Source: Candidatus Omnitrophota bacterium (GTDB lineage Bacteria > Omnitrophota > Gorgyraeia > Gygaellales > Profunditerraquicolaceae). From it: a stretch of DNA of 50,631 bases. Each line of letters starts with the position of its first letter. Position 1 is the stretch's first letter. Under the pieces are notes generated by a model. It was not told the DNA's origin, searched no databases, and was given only the letters and a program-made list of their open reading frames with translations. The DNA is taken from the NCBI GenBank assembly GCA_011620275.1, contig WOZK01000013.1, positions 1 to 50,631 of the forward strand, read 5' to 3'. Shown here in pieces: positions 16,821 through 25,736 of the stretch. The position numbers were made by a program, and so were the translations under genes.

Positions 16821-16892
16821 ATGGAGAGCCGCATTGAAGTAAGAGAAAGTAACATCAACAGGCAAGCAGCATAATGAAAGGGGGTGAAACGT

Positions 16893-17195
16893 ATGGCGAA
16901 GAAACTGGTGAAAGTGGGGGTAAAGCGCGAAAAAGGATATCTCTATTACGTCGATAAGGACGGGGATGTATCCTGCGCCAAGATGGCCCGTGGAGGCAAA
17001 AAGGGGGGTAGCCCCAAGAAAATTGCCAAGACCGGTATCAAGAGAGAGGTAGGCGTCCTGTATTTCGTCGATAAGGACGGCGACGTCTCTTGCGCCAAGA
17101 TGGTCAGAGGCGGCACCAAGAAGAAGGCCGCAAAGAAGCCTGCCAAGAAATCGGCAAAGAAAGGCGGGAAAAAAGGCGGTAAGAAAAAGAGATAA
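16893..17195 (+). CDS. Small basic protein with a duplicated motif and histone-H1-like tail
   Basis: I do not know an established name for this 100-residue protein. It contains two tandem copies of a 25-30 residue unit, K-x-G-[VI]-KRE-x-G-x-LY-[YF]-VDKDGDVSCAKM-x-RGG, at about residues 7-33 and 41-69. The last 25 residues are almost only Lys, Ala and Gly, as in bacterial histone H1-like proteins. Binding to nucleic acid is a reasonable guess from the tail; the repeated unit could be a small beta fold. The start ATG (16893) follows GAAAGGGGGTG; the track's GTG at 16884 overlaps that Shine-Dalgarno. It appears monocistronic, followed by a hairpin. Confidence 0.8.
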   Translation: MAKKLVKVGVKREKGYLYYVDKDGDVSCAKMARGGKKGGSPKKIAKTGIKREVGVLYFVDKDGDVSCAKMVRGGTKKKAAKKPAKKSAKKGGKKGGKKKR

Positions 17196-17217
17196 GCCGT
17201 CTCCAACGTAATAAAAT

Positions 17218-17258
17218 GCGCACCGTCGCCCGGGGGAATCCCCTTTGCGGCGGTGCGC
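17218..17258 (+). terminator. Hairpin, likely terminator of the small basic protein gene
   Basis: GCGCACCG (17218-17225) pairs with CGGTGCGC (17251-17258) around a 25-nt loop containing a smaller GGGGGAATCCCC hairpin, followed by GTTCTTT. It lies 22 bases after the stop. The short T tract makes it a moderate terminator. Confidence 0.55.
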
Positions 17259-17389
17259 GTTCTTTACAGTTCCTATACGGCTGCGCGTTGGCCTTCATTA
17301 TAAAACGATACACGGCATACAATTCAATCCTTTTTACGCGGGGATTACCGCATACGGCTCACTGCCGTTATTCCCCTAAGGGCCCTATT

Positions 17390-20185
17390 ATGGAAGACCG
17401 GATAATAATCAGCGGCGCGCGCGAGCACAATCTTAAGAACGTCAGCCTTTCTATCCCTAAAAATAAACTCGTGGTTTTTACAGGCCTGTCCGGATCCGGG
17501 AAGTCCAGTCTCGCCTTCGATACCATCTACGCGGAAGGCCAGCGCAGGTATGTCGAAAGCCTTTCGGCATACGCCCGCCTGTTCCTGGAACAGCTGCAGA
17601 AGCCGGAGGTAGACGACATCCGCGGATTGTCTCCGGCCATAGCCATTGAACAGAAGACCGCGTCGCGGAATCCTCGTTCGACCGTAGGCACCCAGACGGA
17701 AATATACGATTATCTGCGCGTCTTGTTTGCCCGCGCCGGAAGAGTGCATTGTTACAAATGCGGCAGGTTGATAAGCAGCCGGTCGGTGCAGGAAATAGTA
17801 AAGACGCTCCTTTCTTCTTCGCGCGGGGAAGAGATTCATATCCTTGCTCCGGTGGTAAAAGGGAAGAAAGGCGCGCATAAGGAAGTGCTGGAGAGGGTGC
17901 GCAAGTCCGGCTTTTCCAGGATTAGGGTCGACGGTAAGATCTATGAGGCCCCTTTCTCCGTGCGGATGGACAGATACAAGCTGCATACTATAGAAGTCGT
18001 AGTCGACCGTTTGAATGTCGGGCAGGCAAGCTCCGCCAGACTCACGGATTCGCTGGAGACGGCTTTCAAGATCGGTAATGGAGTCCTCATCATCTATCGG
18101 CCGGACGGAGGTAAGGAGGATCTTTACAGCCGGCACTACGCCTGCGTTCACTGCGGCATCAGCTATCAGGAGATGGAACCGAGGACTTTTTCTTTCAATT
18201 CGCCCTACGGGGCCTGTCCGGACTGCAATGGTCTGGGTATTAAGCTCGAATTCGATCCGGGTCTCATAATCCCGGACCAGGGCAAATCCATAAAGGACGG
18301 CGCGATAGAGGTATGGAAAAGAGGAGGCAGGGGATATATTCTTTATTACCGCTGGCTGCTGCGAGAGCTTTCCTCCGCCTTGGGCTTCAGTCTGGAAACA
18401 CCATTCCACAAGCTCCCGCGGGGAGTGCGTAAAGCGCTGCTTTACGGTACGGAAGTTCGCGTGGGCGGCAAGCCTTTCGAAGGTATCATCCCGCATCTCA
18501 CGAGGTTGTTTTCAAAAAGCGACAGCGATTATCTTAAAGAGGAGATATCTCGTTTTATGTCCAGCCAGCCCTGCCCGGCATGCGGCGGGGCGCGGCTTAA
18601 GAAAGAGAGTCTGTCCGTGTTGGTCGGCGGAATGAACATCAGCGGGGTCTGCAGTTTGACGGTAAGGGAAGCACGTGATTTTTTCTCCCGGCTGGAACTC
18701 GGGGAACAGGAAAAAACCATCGCCGCGCAGCCGCTCAAGGAGATTATGAAACGCCTGCAGTTCTGCGTGGACGTCGGGCTGGATTATTTGACCCTTGAGC
18801 GCAAGAGTTCCACGCTTTCCGGCGGCGAGGCTCAGCGGATAAGGCTTGCCACTCAGGTCGGCTCCGGACTGACAGGCGTGTTATACGTGCTTGACGAACC
18901 GAGCATAGGTCTGCATCAGCGGGACAACGCCAAACTGCTGGCGACCCTTTGTTCACTGAGGGACCTCGGCAACACCCTGGTGGTCGTCGAGCACGATGAG
19001 GCAACCATCCGCGCGGCTGATTATCTCGTGGATCTCGGACCGGGAGCGGGCAGGGAGGGAGGCGGCGTGGTTTTCGCCGGTACCCCCGGCGAACTGCTCG
19101 AACGGGGAGATTCGCTAACCGCGCGTTACCTGCGCGGCGAAATGTCCATTCCCTGTCCGCCGGAACGCAGGAAATTGTCCCCGGGCAGATGCCTGCGAGT
19201 GAAGGGAGCGCGCGAGCACAATCTGAAGAATATAGACGTGGATTTTCCTTTGGGCGTCTTCATCTGCCTGACCGGCGTTTCCGGTTCCGGTAAATCGACA
19301 TTGGTGGAGGATATCCTTTACCGGGGGCTGGCCGCGGCGTTCCACGGGGCCAAAGAACGCCCGGGAGCTCATAAAGGTATTTACGGGATGGGGCAGATCG
19401 ATAAGGTCGTGGTGGTGGACCAGGCCCCGATTGGCAGGACGCCGAGGTCTAATCCCTGTACTTACACCGGGGTTTTTAACGACATCCGTATGCTTTTCAG
19501 CAGCCTTCCGGAGGCGCGTATGCGGGGATATCGGCCCGGGAGATTTTCTTTCAACGTGGCCGGAGGACGTTGCGAGGCCTGTTCCGGAGACGGGGTTAAG
19601 AAGATAGAAATGCATTTTCTGCCGGACGTATATCTGAAATGCGACGTCTGCGGCGGCAAGCGGTTCAACGAAGCCACCCTGGCCGTAAGATACAAAGGCA
19701 GATCCATAGCCGACGTGCTGGAAATGACGGTAGAGGAGGCGCGGGATTTCTTTTTCAACATACCCCGTATAAGGAACGTGCTTAATACTCTTCATGATGT
19801 GGGGTTGGGATATATACATCTCGGACAATCCGCCACTACTCTCTCCGGAGGGGAGGCGCAGCGTATGAAACTGTCCGCGGAACTGAGCAAGAAAGCCACC
19901 GGCAGGACTTTTTATATACTGGACGAACCCACCACCGGACTGCATTTTGCCGACGTAGCCAGGCTGGTCGCGGTGCTGCAGAAGCTGGTGGAGATGGGGA
20001 ATACCGTGCTGGTAGTGGAACATAATCTTGATGTTATAAAAAATGCGGATTATATAATAGATCTGGGGCCGGAAGGGGGGGATGGAGGAGGGGAGGTCGT
20101 GGCCTGCGGGACCCCGGAAGAGATCGCGGCCAATCCCCGTTCGTATACCGGGATTTTCCTGCGCAGGATATTGCCGGGTTTATGA
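17390..20185 (+). CDS. uvrA: Excinuclease ABC subunit A
   Basis: UvrA is the damage-recognition ATPase of nucleotide excision repair. The protein has two ABC ATPase halves: Walker [15 protein letters not shown] near the N-terminus and [10 protein letters not shown] in the second half, each with an LSGGEAQR signature. Zinc-binding CxxC pairs are present (YKCG/CVHCG...CPDCNG and CEACSG...CDVCGG). The track start (17216) lies inside the preceding hairpin; the ATG at 17390 starts at [16 protein letters not shown], the normal N-terminus, and gives 931 residues. It stands after 194 bases without other genes. Confidence 0.97.
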   Translation: MEDRIIISGAREHNLKNVSLSIPKNKLVVFTGLSGSGKSSLAFDTIYAEGQRRYVESLSAYARLFLEQLQKPEVDDIRGLSPAIAIEQKTASRNPRSTVGTQTEIYDYLRVLFARAGRVHCYKCGRLISSRSVQEIVKTLLSSSRGEEIHILAPVVKGKKGAHKEVLERVRKSGFSRIRVDGKIYEAPFSVRMDRYKLHTIEVVVDRLNVGQASSARLTDSLETAFKIGNGVLIIYRPDGGKEDLYSRHYACVHCGISYQEMEPRTFSFNSPYGACPDCNGLGIKLEFDPGLIIPDQGKSIKDGAIEVWKRGGRGYILYYRWLLRELSSALGFSLETPFHKLPRGVRKALLYGTEVRVGGKPFEGIIPHLTRLFSKSDSDYLKEEISRFMSSQPCPACGGARLKKESLSVLVGGMNISGVCSLTVREARDFFSRLELGEQEKTIAAQPLKEIMKRLQFCVDVGLDYLTLERKSSTLSGGEAQRIRLATQVGSGLTGVLYVLDEPSIGLHQRDNAKLLATLCSLRDLGNTLVVVEHDEATIRAADYLVDLGPGAGREGGGVVFAGTPGELLERGDSLTARYLRGEMSIPCPPERRKLSPGRCLRVKGAREHNLKNIDVDFPLGVFICLTGVSGSGKSTLVEDILYRGLAAAFHGAKERPGAHKGIYGMGQIDKVVVVDQAPIGRTPRSNPCTYTGVFNDIRMLFSSLPEARMRGYRPGRFSFNVAGGRCEACSGDGVKKIEMHFLPDVYLKCDVCGGKRFNEATLAVRYKGRSIADVLEMTVEEARDFFFNIPRIRNVLNTLHDVGLGYIHLGQSATTLSGGEAQRMKLSAELSKKATGRTFYILDEPTTGLHFADVARLVAVLQKLVEMGNTVLVVEHNLDVIKNADYIIDLGPEGGDGGGEVVACGTPEEIAANPRSYTGIFLRRILPGL

Positions 20186-20210
20186 AAGCGCTCAAAAAGG
20201 TGATGATAAA

Positions 20211-22727
20211 ATGTTGAACAAGTATGTAACGCCGGGATGCGCCGTATTCCTGTTCGCTGCCGCGGCGCTGCTTTCTCCAGTTCTGCAGTTAAGGGCCTAT
20301 CCGCAGCCTTCGGCTGCGGATAGCAGGGAGACGGAAGCTTTCTATGTGGCGCGCAAGGCGTTCGACGACGGTTTCTACGACGTCTGCCTAAATCTGCTTT
20401 CCCGTTTCAGCCGGAATTACCCTTTTTCCTCCAGGAAGGCAGAGGCCGAGCTGCTTTCCGGGCAGTGCCTTTTTTTCCAGGGAAAATACCAGGACGCCCT
20501 TTCCGTTCTCGAGACCCTGTTATCCAATCCGCAGTTGTCCGGCCCGGTGGAGGATGCCCTCTTTTACTGGATCGGCGAGACGCATTTTAAAAGCAAGAAC
20601 TTCCTTAAGGCGCGGGAATATTACCGCAAGGTGTCTGATAAATTCCAGTCGTCCAAGTATTATCCGGCTTCGCTGTATTCGCTTGGATGGTGTTCTTTCG
20701 AGGAAGGCAGATTCGAAGAAGCCTTTGAACAATTTACGGCGGTCTCCCGGTTGCCTTCAGCGGACATGGTTACGAGAAGCGAAGCGGCTTTTAAAGCCAT
20801 CGAATGTTTGTATAACCTGCGTAATTACCGTTCTCTGAGCGAAGCTGTGATCGCCTGGCGCAAGAACTACCCGGCGGACGAGCGGAAGAAAGCTTATCTT
20901 GACTATTACGCCGCCGAGGCGGATTATTACACGGGTAAATATGCCGAAGCCTGTTCGGCATATTCGGCGGTGCTTTCGCAACACGCGCCGGCGCAGATGC
21001 AAGCGCTGGCCAACCTCGGTTGCGGATGGGCTTATCTGAAAATGAAGAACACGGAGAAGGCCCGGGAGATGTTCTCCGCGGTGAGAGTCGAGGATCTCGA
21101 CGGGCCGAATACCGAGATCCTTCTTCTGGGCAAAGCGGCGCTGGCCGCCGAATGCGGAGATAACGGCGGCGCGTTGAACATTTACGGGGAGCTGCTGGCC
21201 AGGTCGTCCGACCGGAACGTGAAAGCGCAGGCCTGTTTGGGAAAAGGAGATGCTCTTTACGCCCTGTCTCGTTTCGGAGAAGCCGTTTCCGCCTACGAAG
21301 AAGGTTTGAAGGAATACGGCGGCGCAGTCCAGTCGGAGATAAAGGACAAGTTTCAATACGGTCTGGCCTGGTCGCTGTTGAAAGAGGGGGAGTTCAGGCG
21401 GGCTATCGAGGCGTTCAGCAGTATAGCCGCCGCCAGCAGCGACAATTTGGTTAAAGTGGGAGCGCTTTGCCAGGTGGGAGACGCTTACCAGGACTCGGGC
21501 GAATATATGAAGGCCTTCGATACTTACCGCAGGATATTGAAGGAATACCCCGACAGCGTATATAACGATTACGTGCGTTACCAGTCCGGGCTGGCGTTGA
21601 TGAAAATCTCCGATTATGAGGGAGCGGTGACCGTTCTAAAAACGGCGAAAAACGATTATCCTTCTTCCACCCTGCGGGACGAAATATCCTACGCCTTGGG
21701 GCTGGCTTATTTTCAGAAAGAAGATTATCTGCCGGCCGCCGAGACACTGCGCGTTTTCCTGAACGCTTTCCGGGAAAGCGGCATACGGCAGGATGCTTTG
21801 TATCTGCTGGCCTCGGCGCTGTTTAACCAGGGAAAATACAGGGAGGCGCAGGATATCTTCCGTGACATAATCAAGCAATATCCTTCCGATGCCGTTCTCG
21901 TGCAAAAATGCGAATACGAGATAGCGGATTGTTTTTATCAGATGGGCGACGAGAAAGAAGCCATGGCGCGTTTCAATACGCTGCGCTCGAAATATCCGGA
22001 TTCCACCCTTACCCCGGAGGTGATCTGGTGGCTGGGGGAATATTATTACCGCCACGGCGACGCGGTAATGGCCAGGAGGTATTTCAGCACGCTGGCTTCG
22101 GACTTCTCTTCAAGCAGCCTCGCTCCCGCGGCTTATTATTATATCGGCGCCATAGACGAGGAAGAAGGCAGAGATGAACAGGCGATAGAAAGTTTCAAGA
22201 AGCTTATGGATAAAGGGAAATCGGACATGGCCGGGAACGCTTCCGTTGCCGTTGCCGATATATACGCCAAACAGGGAAAGGCCGCCGAAGCGATGAGTTT
22301 ATATAAAAAGATACTCGCCGATTATCCGCATATGGCCGGACTGGTTTTACCGCGCATCGGCGATCTTTACCTTCTTGAAGGCAATAAAGAAGAGGCCGTT
22401 TCCAGTTACCGGCAGGCGTTGAAGTGCGTCTCTTCCAAAGAAATGCCGGAGATACATTTCAAGCTCGCCGACATACTGCAGGCCGAAGGGCGAGAAGAGG
22501 ATGCCGCCGGAGAATTTATGAGGATATACGCGCTTTATCCGGACAGCGCGGTGTCCCTCAAGGCCCTTTTGCGCGTAGCCGGTATCTATGAAAAAACGGC
22601 GAATTTCAAAGAAGTGCGCAAAATATACGAAAAAATAAGCGTGATGCCGGCGCCGGAAGCGAAATACGCAGTGGAACGACTGGAGATTCTGGCGGCGGAG
22701 GAGAAGAAAGGAAAGGCTGAAAAATGA
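20211..22727 (+). CDS. Exported tetratricopeptide-repeat protein
   Basis: This 838-residue protein begins with a hydrophobic segment (VFLFAAAALLSPVLQL) and an Ala/Ser site, a likely signal peptide, then consists almost wholly of TPR units; repeated patterns such as ALYWIGE, A-x-x-x-Y, YPDS and AYYYIGAIDEEEGR are seen throughout. Families with this look (CpoB/YbgF, BamD-like) act in the periplasm as scaffolds. It overlaps the exbB-like gene by 4 bases, tying it to the energy-transduction module. The track start at 20082 lies inside uvrA; the ATG at 20211 after AAGGTGATGA is preferred. The exact role is unknown. Confidence 0.85.
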   Translation: MLNKYVTPGCAVFLFAAAALLSPVLQLRAYPQPSAADSRETEAFYVARKAFDDGFYDVCLNLLSRFSRNYPFSSRKAEAELLSGQCLFFQGKYQDALSVLETLLSNPQLSGPVEDALFYWIGETHFKSKNFLKAREYYRKVSDKFQSSKYYPASLYSLGWCSFEEGRFEEAFEQFTAVSRLPSADMVTRSEAAFKAIECLYNLRNYRSLSEAVIAWRKNYPADERKKAYLDYYAAEADYYTGKYAEACSAYSAVLSQHAPAQMQALANLGCGWAYLKMKNTEKAREMFSAVRVEDLDGPNTEILLLGKAALAAECGDNGGALNIYGELLARSSDRNVKAQACLGKGDALYALSRFGEAVSAYEEGLKEYGGAVQSEIKDKFQYGLAWSLLKEGEFRRAIEAFSSIAAASSDNLVKVGALCQVGDAYQDSGEYMKAFDTYRRILKEYPDSVYNDYVRYQSGLALMKISDYEGAVTVLKTAKNDYPSSTLRDEISYALGLAYFQKEDYLPAAETLRVFLNAFRESGIRQDALYLLASALFNQGKYREAQDIFRDIIKQYPSDAVLVQKCEYEIADCFYQMGDEKEAMARFNTLRSKYPDSTLTPEVIWWLGEYYYRHGDAVMARRYFSTLASDFSSSSLAPAAYYYIGAIDEEEGRDEQAIESFKKLMDKGKSDMAGNASVAVADIYAKQGKAAEAMSLYKKILADYPHMAGLVLPRIGDLYLLEGNKEEAVSSYRQALKCVSSKEMPEIHFKLADILQAEGREEDAAGEFMRIYALYPDSAVSLKALLRVAGIYEKTANFKEVRKIYEKISVMPAPEAKYAVERLEILAAEEKKGKAEK

Positions 22728-23341
22728 GTGCGTGGGAATTGTTCTTTTCCGGCGGCCCTTTGATGTGGCCGATCCTGTTCTGTTCGGTAACGGCGTTTGC
22801 GATAATCATCATAAAGTTCAGGCAGCTGCGGTTTATGCGCAGAGCCAACGAGCGCCTGCTTTCAGCGGTATCGGAGAATATAAAGCATAACCGCATTAAA
22901 GAAGCTCTCGAGATTTGCGAGGCATCCTCTGCGCCGGCCGCCACGATCCTCAAGGCGGGTATATTGAAATTCGACAGGAACAGGCAGGAGGTGAAGGAAA
23001 CGATGGAGAATGCCGCGCGCTACGAGATCCCCAGGCTGGAGTCCTGTCTGCCGCTGCTGTCCGCGGTTTTCCAATTGGCGCCTTTGCTCGGGATGCTGGG
23101 GACGGTGGCCGGGATGATATACTGTTTTCACGCCGTACATTTACGTGCCGTTGCCCTGGAGCCTTTCTATCCGGCTGAATTGTATGCGGGTATCTGGCAG
23201 GCCCTGGTTTGTACCGCGGCCGGCATCGGGACCGCGGTCCCCGCTTTTCTCGCCTATAACTATTTCGTCTCCGCCGTCAACGACCAGGTGCTGGAAATGG
23301 AAAAGGCCGCCGATAATCTTGTGGAGCTGCTTTTCGGCTGA
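22724..23341 (+). CDS. MotA/TolQ/ExbB-family proton channel protein
   Basis: The 205-residue inner-membrane protein has an N-terminal membrane segment (PILFCSVTAFAIIIIKF), a cytoplasmic stretch, and the family core LAPLLGMLGTVAGMIYCF followed by ALVCTAAGIGTAVPAFLAYNYF, which form the second and third helices. These proteins form a pentameric channel around an ExbD/TolR dimer and use the proton gradient to move envelope partners. The ATGA overlap with the TPR gene and the ExbD-like gene downstream support an ExbB/TolQ role. I cannot tell TolQ from ExbB on this evidence. Confidence 0.92.
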   Translation: MSAWELFFSGGPLMWPILFCSVTAFAIIIIKFRQLRFMRRANERLLSAVSENIKHNRIKEALEICEASSAPAATILKAGILKFDRNRQEVKETMENAARYEIPRLESCLPLLSAVFQLAPLLGMLGTVAGMIYCFHAVHLRAVALEPFYPAELYAGIWQALVCTAAGIGTAVPAFLAYNYFVSAVNDQVLEMEKAADNLVELLFG

Positions 23342-23374
23342 AACGGGAACACGGCTTCGCGGGAGGGTAAAAGC

Positions 23375-23785
23375 TTGGATTTTCACAGGTTCATCAGGAA
23401 TGCCGTATATAAGAAGCCCTGGGCGGGGAGCGTGGTTTCCGTTCCTTCGATAAATATTTTCTTTCTTCTTTTGATTTTTTTTGTTTGCGCTTCCGGAGAT
23501 TTCTGCCGGCTTCCGCTCGTACTGAATCCTCTGCCGGCAGAGAGTTATCGTGAATCCGGCCGGGCTTTTAATGAGCTTATCGTGCGCGGGGAAGAGAGTA
23601 TGCTGTTGAACGGCAGGCCGGTCCGGCCTGATCGTATCGCTGAAAAGCTGGCAGATTCTTTCGCGGGAGAAAAAGTGCTGGTGATAAAGGTTTCCGGCCA
23701 GGTCCCGGTCTCCCTGCTTGCCGGCGTCTGGAACAAGTGCCGCCGGGCCGGGGCGGAACGGATAACTATTCTTACGGAGCATTAG
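23375..23785 (+). CDS. ExbD/TolR-like protein lacking the conserved membrane Asp
   Basis: The 136-residue product has the ExbD/TolR layout: a short cytoplasmic N-terminus, one membrane helix (INIFFLLLIFFVCAS, about residues 29-43) and a periplasmic domain ending in a GVWNKCRRAGAERITILTE segment like the ExbD C-terminus. In the family the helix begins with P-x-I-D-V; here the motif reads PSINIFF, so Asn (AAT) stands at the position of the essential proton-carrying Asp. The start is a TTG with GGGAGGG 7 nt upstream. The gene lies between the ExbB-like and TonB-like genes. Either the complex works differently or another acid takes over. Confidence 0.85.
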   Translation: MDFHRFIRNAVYKKPWAGSVVSVPSINIFFLLLIFFVCASGDFCRLPLVLNPLPAESYRESGRAFNELIVRGEESMLLNGRPVRPDRIAEKLADSFAGEKVLVIKVSGQVPVSLLAGVWNKCRRAGAERITILTEH

Positions 23786-23788
23786 ACT

Positions 23789-24445
23789 ATGCGGCTTCGG
23801 GAAATCTGTCCGGTAACTTTCATTTCTCTGGCTGCTCACCTGATCGCATTGAGTCTTTTTTCCGTTTCTTTCATTTATACCGGGGGCCGGGCCCGGCAGA
23901 ACGGATATCCTTATCTTTTCTTCGGCGCCGGGCTGCTGGAGCATTACGACCTCGACGGGACTGCGCCGGCGGGCGGGCCGGCTGTCCGGTCTCCGGCGGC
24001 GAAGTTAAGATTCCGCGTGCCTTGCCCGGCCGGGCCCGCGGGAAACCGGCCTCGGTTTCTCCCGGACAGAAACTCCTTGTTTTCCGCGGCGCCGTCCAGG
24101 GCGGCCGATAAGGTCTCCGCCGTCCTTCCGTCAGACTCCGCCGTTTTTCGCAGGGCGGAGAACAAACCGCTTTCCATGTATCCACTGCTTCCGGCCTATT
24201 TCCCTTTGTATTTTAAGGACAGGGAAAAAGCGCACATAGAGTTATCTTTCAGGATAGTCTCCTCCGCCGGCGGAAGGGCTGAGTGCATCGAGGTGAAAAG
24301 GAAAACGTCCTGCGGTAATCTTGAAGCGGATTTGATAGCGCTTCGGCAGGTCGCATATTACCTTTTCTTGCAACGCCGGTATTTTCAGGGCGGCAGGTGG
24401 CATAACGTGGAGGTGGATTTCTCTCCTTCCAATGTTGAACGTTGA
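23789..24445 (+). CDS. TonB-like energy transducer
   Basis: The 218-residue protein has an N-terminal membrane anchor (FISLAAHLIALSLFSVSFIY), a Pro/Gly/Ala-rich linker and a C-terminal domain with the IELSFRIVSSAGGRAECIEVKRKTSC pattern that resembles the TonB/TolA C-terminal fold. Position three bases after the ExbD-like stop supports this. In TonB systems such a protein carries force from the inner-membrane motor to outer-membrane receptors. The proline-rich region is less regular than in classical TonB, and no TonB-dependent receptor gene is in the window, so the partner is unknown. Confidence 0.75.
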   Translation: MRLREICPVTFISLAAHLIALSLFSVSFIYTGGRARQNGYPYLFFGAGLLEHYDLDGTAPAGGPAVRSPAAKLRFRVPCPAGPAGNRPRFLPDRNSLFSAAPSRAADKVSAVLPSDSAVFRRAENKPLSMYPLLPAYFPLYFKDREKAHIELSFRIVSSAGGRAECIEVKRKTSCGNLEADLIALRQVAYYLFLQRRYFQGGRWHNVEVDFSPSNVER

Positions 24446-24686
24446 CTTTTCTTGGGCGCTTGGCGTCCTCATGCTGGCAGTCACGGCTGCCGCCGCGGCC
24501 GCGTTCCTGTCGTTGCGCAAAGGCAGGGGTAAGAGCGGTTTGTCGTTGGACGCCCGCCACGTCTGGCTTTGTGCGATATGCACGCATATTTATATCAATA
24601 CAAAGGACGATAAAATTTCGGTTTGTCCGCGTTGCGGCAGTTACAACAGCAGGGATTCGGCCGCGAGACGCCCGGAAAAAAGTTGA
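24432..24686 (+). CDS. Small membrane zinc-ribbon protein
   Basis: The 84-residue product has an N-terminal membrane segment (ALGVLMLAVTAAAAAAFLSL) and a cytoplasmic or periplasmic zinc ribbon, CAICTHIYINTKDDKISVCPRCGSYN, with two CxxC pairs 17 residues apart. I know no named family for it. It overlaps the TonB-like gene by 14 bases and is the last gene of that unit; a promoter for the next gene overlaps its stop codon. It might act as a small accessory or redox/metal sensor, but that is a guess. Confidence 0.72.
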   Translation: MLNVDFSWALGVLMLAVTAAAAAAFLSLRKGRGKSGLSLDARHVWLCAICTHIYINTKDDKISVCPRCGSYNSRDSAARRPEKS

Positions 24687-24711
24687 CCACCGCTTTGATT
24701 GCGCTTATAAT
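24683..24711 (+). promoter_or_regulatory. Sigma-70 type promoter before the winged-helix gene
   Basis: TTGACC (24683-24688) and TATAAT (24706-24711) are 17 bp apart, overlapping the stop codon of the zinc-ribbon gene. It would start a transcript about 75 bases before the winged-helix gene at 24792. Confidence 0.8.
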
Positions 24712-24791
24712 ATCTGCGGAAAGTTCTTGACCCGGTTTTTATACGGCGGGACATAAAAAGATTAACGTAAAGACATACCAAGGAGGGGAGA

Positions 24792-24998
24792 ATGATCATC
24801 GAGATAGGCATAGTGGCGGGAGAGATATGGCATTATCTGGATCTGCACGGGGATGTCAGTTTGTCCGTTCTTGTCCGCGGACTGGACAGATCGAGAGACA
24901 ATCTTTTGCTCAGCCTGGGATGGCTGGCTCGGGAAGGGCACGTTATCCTGCAGAAGACAGGGGATGATTTCTCCATAATGCTGCGCAAGAATCTTTAG
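24792..24998 (+). CDS. Small winged-helix protein (DUF2582 type)
   Basis: This 68-residue protein reads as a single winged helix: IGIVAGEIWHYLDLHGDVSLSVLVRGL, then a recognition-helix-like LLLSLGWLAREGHVIL and a terminal beta hairpin. It fits the small winged-helix family known as DUF2582, whose function is not established. A strong AAGGAGGGGAG Shine-Dalgarno and its own consensus-like promoter suggest good expression. It precedes the PilX-like gene by 5 bases and so may be a regulator linked to the pilus genes. Confidence 0.7.
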   Translation: MIIEIGIVAGEIWHYLDLHGDVSLSVLVRGLDRSRDNLLLSLGWLAREGHVILQKTGDDFSIMLRKNL

Positions 24999-25003
24999 GA
25001 TAT

Positions 25004-25450
25004 ATGAGACGTCCCGGAGGTATGGTCCTTTTCGTGGTTCTGGGCGTGATTATTTTCGCGGTCACCCTGGGCAGCGTAGTGCTCAACATCGTGCTTAGTA
25101 ATACGGCTCTTTCCAGGAAACATGTCGGCCGCGTCCAGGCCTATTACGCGGCCCTCGCCGGGATGAATTACGGATACGAGCGCCTCTGCCGCAACGACGA
25201 CTCCACCAATTGGCCGATGCCGGCGTCGGGGAGCAGTTACACGAATTATATCTGCAACAACAGTTTTCACTCATGCCCCGGTTACGTGGTCAACGATGAG
25301 ACCCTTGTTAAGGCAATCGATAAGATAGCGATTACCGTAGGCGAAAGGAGCAATCCCGTCTGCGTATCTCATTCTCCTCCCGTCGGGGTGGACGCCTGTA
25401 TTGTGGTGAAGGTGACTTATGTGCCCAGTGAAGAAGATGTGACTCCTTAG
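25004..25450 (+). CDS. PilX-like type IV pilus minor protein
   Basis: The 148-residue product starts with a short basic leader ending in Gly (RRPGG), then MVLFVVLGVIIFAVTLGSVVLNIVLS, a pilin-like hydrophobic helix, then AYYAALAGMNYGYERL. PilX-type proteins have the same layout with an [AF]-A-x-AG-x-x-x-[GA] segment after the helix. Position 5 after the presumed cleavage site is Val, not the Glu of major pilins. It lies immediately after the winged-helix gene and before the main pil operon. Assignment to PilX rests on layout rather than strong sequence identity. Confidence 0.65.
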   Translation: MRRPGGMVLFVVLGVIIFAVTLGSVVLNIVLSNTALSRKHVGRVQAYYAALAGMNYGYERLCRNDDSTNWPMPASGSSYTNYICNNSFHSCPGYVVNDETLVKAIDKIAITVGERSNPVCVSHSPPVGVDACIVVKVTYVPSEEDVTP

Positions 25451-25525
25451 CTGCGGGACGGACAGCGTTCTTCGGTCCTTGCCCGTATTAAGCGAGTAAA
25501 ATCCGGTAAAATTATATAAAAACAG

Positions 25526-25553
25526 TTGACAGGAATGAAAAAGATTATAATAT
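25526..25553 (+). promoter_or_regulatory. Candidate promoter of the pil operon
   Basis: TTGACA (25526-25531) is followed 16 bp later by TAATAT (25548-25553); a TATAAT also occurs at 25546 but at only 14 bp. It lies about 180 bases before the HTH gene, with a family B repeat in the leader. Confidence 0.55.
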
Positions 25554-25613
25554 GGTATACAAAGTGATAAATTAGATGTTTTTACCGCTTTGCGGCGCCG
25601 GAGAAAACCGAGA

Positions 25614-25697
25614 AATAAACCCCGGGCGCATGTCCAAAGCAGTTCGACAGGCTCACTGCCAAGGCATTGTCGAAAGATCAGCCCGGGGAGCTTCATT
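25614..25697 (+). repeat. Intergenic repeat, family B, copy 2
   Basis: An 84-bp element in the pil operon leader has outer arms ACCCCGGGC and GCCCGGGG and inner arms TTCGACA and TGTCGAA. It matches the copies at 5191, 38272 and 45834 and is in the same orientation relative to the downstream gene. It ends 39 bases before the HTH gene start. Confidence 0.88.
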
Positions 25698-25736
25698 AAC
25701 TGAGAAAAAACGCAACAGAAAGGCCGACTAAAGCAT

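Noticed and set aside
17345-18496. Minus-strand ORF of 383 aa inside uvrA
   Set aside because: Antisense to a clearly conserved uvrA; no recognisable motif.
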